Shown one piece after another: positions 13,638-16,209 of a DNA stretch of 16,209 bases; positions within the stretch are counted from its first letter, which is position 1; each line of letters starts with the position of its first letter. A program made the translations under genes and the position numbers. A model generated the notes under the pieces. It was not told the origin of the DNA. It worked only from the letters and a program-made list of their open reading frames with translations, and did not search any database. Source of the DNA: JAEHDI01 sp035455185 (GTDB taxonomy: Bacteria > Acidobacteriota > Terriglobia > Bryobacterales > Bryobacteraceae). Location: assembly GCA_035455185.1 (NCBI GenBank), contig DATIFQ010000454.1, positions 1-16,209 on the forward strand, read 5' to 3'.

Positions 13638-15665
13638 ATGAAAAGATCCGTGGCTTTGTTCTTCTTCCTGCTGTACGTGTGCCCCGCGCAGGTCGTCTTC
13701 CAGCGCGCGGATCGTGGCGGCGCCATCATCGAGATCGACGCTTCCCGGAAAGCCGGTTACACAATCCCCCGAACGATCTACGGTACTTTCCTCGAGCCGA
13801 TCGGCAAGTCCATCTACGGCGGTCTCTGGGCCCAGATCCTCGAGAACCCGAGTTTCGAAGAGAACCTGTGGAACGCCGGCAACATTCGAAGAATGATCGA
13901 TCGCGAGCCGGCTCTGGAGCGCGCCTCGGCAATCGGTCTGCCCCTGCCGTGGGAGCCTTTCGACCCCGCTCAGGGCTCGCGTTATGAGCCGCGCTGGGGC
14001 GATGCCGCCAACTCCTCACGCTCGCTGTTCATCATGGCCCTGCCGGACAAGCAGACCGGCGTTCGACAGGAGGTCTACCTTCCGGTCCATCGGACGTTGC
14101 GCTACACCGGTAGTTTCCACGCCCGTCACTTCAGCGGGCCGGCCGAAGTCGGAGTCTCGCTCCGCCGGCGAAACCATCCCGAAACCGTCTTCGCGCGGGC
14201 GGCGCTTCAGCTCGCCGGCAGCGCATGGGCACGCTATGAATTCACGCTGGAACTGACTCGCGGACAAGTGGCCGCGCTCGAGCCGGCCGACTTCGTCATC
14301 GCATTGCGGGATGAGGGGCGCGCCCTCGTAGACCAGGTCTTCCTGTTTCCCGCCGATCACGTAAACGGCATGGACCCCGATATGATTGCGCTCTCCCGCG
14401 CGCTCAAGACGCCGCTGGTGCGCTACGGAGGCAATTTCACCTCTGGTTACCACTGGCGCGACGGCGTCGGTCCTATTGATAGACGTGTCTCCATGCTGAA
14501 CCAGTCCTGGGGAATGCCCGAGTACAACCACTTTGGCACCGACGAGTTCCTCGAGTTCTGCCGGCTGATCGGCGCCGACCCGCAGATCGCGCTGAACCTC
14601 GGCAGCGGCACGCCCGACGAGGCGGCCGAATGGGTCCATTACGTCAATGATCGATGGGGCGACCGCCGCGGCGGCCTGCTTTGGGAGCTCGGTAACGAGC
14701 TTTGGGGGACCTTTCAGATCGGCTATCCGACTCTCGAGCGCGTCGCCGGGCGCACCCGCGCCTTCGCCCAGGCCGTCCGCCGCGCCGATCCGCGCGCCCG
14801 TCTGATCGCCACCGGCGCCGACCCCGACCACTTTAGCGAATGGAACGCAGCGCAGCTCGGCCTGCCTCCGGGGTCATTCGATTTTCTGGCCACGCACTTC
14901 GTCGTGGGCGCCGGCGGAGTTCGCCGAAGCAACCCGTCCTCGGAGTTCGTTACGCTTTCCGCCTTCGCCCTTCCCATCGGCCTGGAGCGCAAGCTGCGCG
15001 AGATGAAAGAGCAGATCGACGCCGTCCCAGAGTGGCGCGGGAGAACGAAGATCGCCTTCACCGAGTGGCTCTTTCACGGGCCGGACGAGCGGGTTCCCCG
15101 ATTCAGCAATATGGGAGGAGCTCTTTGCGCCGCGGGATTCCTGAATTCCTTGATGCGGGTCGCCGGCTTCACGCCGGTTTCCGACATGACCGGTCTCATC
15201 GAATTCGGCGGCATCTGGAAGAAGCGTGGCCGGGTCTACGGCGTCCCGGCCTACTGGGCGTTTCGGATGTACTCGAACACGGACGCATCGGTCCCCGTCT
15301 CCACCCGGGTGACGGTGGAACACTACGACATCGAGCAGGGCAACAACCGGATTCCCGACATCCGCGACGTGCCTTATCTCGACGTTGTGGCGGCGCTTAA
15401 CCAAGCCGGAGACCGCCTCACACTCTTCTGCGTGAACCGACACCTGTACCGGGACCTGCCTGCGGCGATCCGGCTTTCCGGCTTCGCCCCGTCCGGCCGC
15501 GCCAGTGTCAAGACGCTCGCCGGTACGAGCATCCACCAGCCGAATGACGAGATGCGCCCCGAAGCCGTCCACCCCGTCGACAGCGTCGCCCCCGCCGCCC
15601 CCGAGTTCGAATACACCTTCCCGCGCTCGAGCGTGACGGTGCTTGAAATGACCGCCGGCCGATGA
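13638..15665 (+). CDS. Secreted GH51 alpha-L-arabinofuranosidase
   Basis: 675 residues from the ATG at 13638. MKRSVALFFFLLYVCPAQ is a signal peptide, so the enzyme acts in the periplasm or outside. Residues about 45-85 (IPRTIYGTFLEPIGKSIYGG, then WAQILENPSFEENLW) are the conserved start of GH51. Residues about 130-240 form a carbohydrate-binding-like beta-sandwich (FHARHFSGPAEVGVSLRRR, then VDQVFLFP). The TIM barrel follows with VRYGGNFTSGYHWRDGVGP. The acid/base is Glu354 in WELGNELWG and the nucleophile is Glu476 in IAFTEWLFHG, 122 residues apart, as normal in this retaining family. The C-terminal part is a beta-sandwich. It removes terminal alpha-L-arabinofuranosyl units from arabinan, arabinoxylan or related polymers. 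It stands alone, without a sugar transporter or other glycosidase beside it. Its promoter is embedded in an inverted repeat. Confidence 0.93.
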   Translation: MKRSVALFFFLLYVCPAQVVFQRADRGGAIIEIDASRKAGYTIPRTIYGTFLEPIGKSIYGGLWAQILENPSFEENLWNAGNIRRMIDREPALERASAIGLPLPWEPFDPAQGSRYEPRWGDAANSSRSLFIMALPDKQTGVRQEVYLPVHRTLRYTGSFHARHFSGPAEVGVSLRRRNHPETVFARAALQLAGSAWARYEFTLELTRGQVAALEPADFVIALRDEGRALVDQVFLFPADHVNGMDPDMIALSRALKTPLVRYGGNFTSGYHWRDGVGPIDRRVSMLNQSWGMPEYNHFGTDEFLEFCRLIGADPQIALNLGSGTPDEAAEWVHYVNDRWGDRRGGLLWELGNELWGTFQIGYPTLERVAGRTRAFAQAVRRADPRARLIATGADPDHFSEWNAAQLGLPPGSFDFLATHFVVGAGGVRRSNPSSEFVTLSAFALPIGLERKLREMKEQIDAVPEWRGRTKIAFTEWLFHGPDERVPRFSNMGGALCAAGFLNSLMRVAGFTPVSDMTGLIEFGGIWKKRGRVYGVPAYWAFRMYSNTDASVPVSTRVTVEHYDIEQGNNRIPDIRDVPYLDVVAALNQAGDRLTLFCVNRHLYRDLPAAIRLSGFAPSGRASVKTLAGTSIHQPNDEMRPEAVHPVDSVAPAAPEFEYTFPRSSVTVLEMTAGR

Positions 15666-15732
15666 AACGGTCTGGAATCTGCGGTCTACACCCGGCTGGC
15701 AGTCAGGCAAGCTTCTTTAACCTTTTATTATC

Positions 15733-15761
15733 TTGAGGCTAACGCCACTGTCTGCTATACT
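15733..15761 (+). promoter_or_regulatory. Sigma-70 type promoter upstream of phoH
   Basis: TTGAGG (15733-15738) and TATACT (15756-15761) are 17 bases apart. An AT-rich stretch (15713-15730, including TTTAACCTTTTATT) lies immediately before the -35 and resembles an UP element. This is the best housekeeping promoter in the window, and it gives a leader of about 125 bases before phoH. Confidence 0.75.
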
Positions 15762-15895
15762 CGGACTGGATGTTCACCCCTCCGCGCGCGCGGACACGGT
15801 TGAAACAGACAGGGGACGTGCCCCGAGCGCGAAGTCGTGCCTGCCTCACCCGTTTTCCGCCATAGTCGCCTGGAGGTAGCCATACTCGATTGCCA
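15762..15895 (+). other. GC-rich leader of phoH
   Basis: The leader contains a 14-base perfect palindrome of alternating C and G (15781-15794), a GGGG/CCCC mini-hairpin near 15812-15824, and a possible 31-codon reading frame (15770-15865) whose ATG is only eight bases after the -10. GGAGG at 15872-15876 is 19 bases from the phoH ATG, too far for normal use. CATACT (15881-15886) nine bases before that ATG may be a second, proximal -10. Confidence 0.4.
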
Positions 15896-16209
15896 ATGAA
15901 AGTAAGTGTCGAGATTAGCCGGGGCATCGAATCACTTTTCGGTACCCATGACGAAAATATCCGCCTGCTCGAAACCGGCCTCAACGTGAGCACGCAGTTG
16001 CTGGAAGACTGCCTCGAAATAGAAGGCGAGGAGGCCAACGTTGCTCGCGCCGAGCGCATCCTCGAGGACTACGTGTCCCTCGTCAGGGAAGGACATACCT
16101 TTGCCAACGGCGACCTCAACAGCTACCTGCGTGTGGTCACCGAGGACCCCGGCGTGCGGCTCCGCGACCTTGTCCTCAGCGGCCGCCAGCGCAGTTTTGG
16201 CAAGAAGGT
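15896..16209 (+). CDS. phoH: PhoH-family ATPase (YbeZ-like), N-terminal part, cut by the window edge
   Basis: The ATG at 15896 opens a frame of 104 codons that runs off the right edge. MKVSVEISRGIESLFGTHDE, then NIRLLETGLNVSTQLLEDCL and a block with EGEEANVARAERILEDY, is the KH-like N-terminal domain found before the ATPase of PhoH/YbeZ proteins. The P-loop and the rest of the ATPase would lie beyond the window. An in-frame TTG at 15890 is possible but the ATG matches the family start. PhoH proteins are cytoplasmic ATPases linked with YbeY and ribosomal RNA processing; in many genomes ybeY and a HD-domain protein follow, which cannot be checked here. The gene has a strong sigma-70 promoter about 135 bases upstream with a structured leader. 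Confidence 0.88.
   Translation, partial: MKVSVEISRGIESLFGTHDENIRLLETGLNVSTQLLEDCLEIEGEEANVARAERILEDYVSLVREGHTFANGDLNSYLRVVTEDPGVRLRDLVLSGRQRSFGKK

Noticed and set aside
1..16209. CRISPR array, tRNA/rRNA, transposase, integrase or defence system
   Set aside because: No regularly spaced repeats, no cloverleaf or rRNA-like stretch and no matching protein motifs were seen on either strand.

Overview
The window is high-GC bacterial chromosomal DNA with tightly packed genes. An ECF sigma/anti-sigma module, a PadR regulator next to a protein with an acidobacterial-type permease-prefix segment, a Tat-exported TIM-barrel isomerase, a secreted GH51 arabinofuranosidase and a PhoH gene together suggest a member of the Acidobacteriota, most likely of the Solibacter/Bryobacter type. 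That assignment is an inference from gene style; no rRNA or other marker gene is present. I found no tRNA, rRNA, CRISPR array, insertion sequence or phage gene.

Layout. Positions 1-1753 (minus): ECF sigma factor, its zinc-binding membrane anti-sigma factor, and an exported protein that runs off the left edge. Positions 1919-3312 (plus): an archaeal/SCP2-type thiolase overlapping by four bases with a small OB-fold protein of the DUF35 type that lacks the zinc ribbon. Positions 3392-4552 (plus): class I PLP aminotransferase. Positions 4659-5612 (plus): PadR regulator followed by an unusual protein joining a permease-prefix-like N-terminus to a Clp-N-like double repeat. A perfect AT-rich inverted repeat lies between this pair and the convergent isomerase gene. 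Positions 5764-10531 (minus): exported sugar-phosphate-isomerase-like TIM barrel; DUF465/YdcH-like coiled coil with a strong terminator; then an overlapping operon of TPR protein, MFS transporter and RimI-like acetyltransferase. Positions 10557-10866 (minus): a decayed cupin gene. Positions 11027-13176 (plus): two overlapping polytopic membrane proteins of DUF2157 type. Positions 13390-13527: probable 45-residue very basic protein. Positions 13638-15665: secreted GH51 enzyme. Positions 15896-16209: start of phoH behind a good sigma-70 promoter and a GC-rich leader.

Two genome-style signals recur. Several neighbouring gene pairs share a 4-base ATGA/GTGA overlap (sigma/anti-sigma, thiolase/OB, TPR/MFS, MFS/RimI, DUF2157 pair), implying translational coupling. 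First genes of transcription units mostly lack a Shine-Dalgarno sequence and instead carry a -10-like hexamer (TATACT, TAGACT, TACTCT, TATTCT) only 6-11 bases before the start codon, whereas several internal or downstream genes have clear Shine-Dalgarno sites. This hints at leaderless or near-leaderless transcription.

The most novel-looking items are the PadR plus prefix/Clp-N cassette, the ribbon-less OB partner of the thiolase, the 24-base perfect palindrome before the DUF2157 pair, and the small basic protein. None amounts to a clearly new defence or mobile system.
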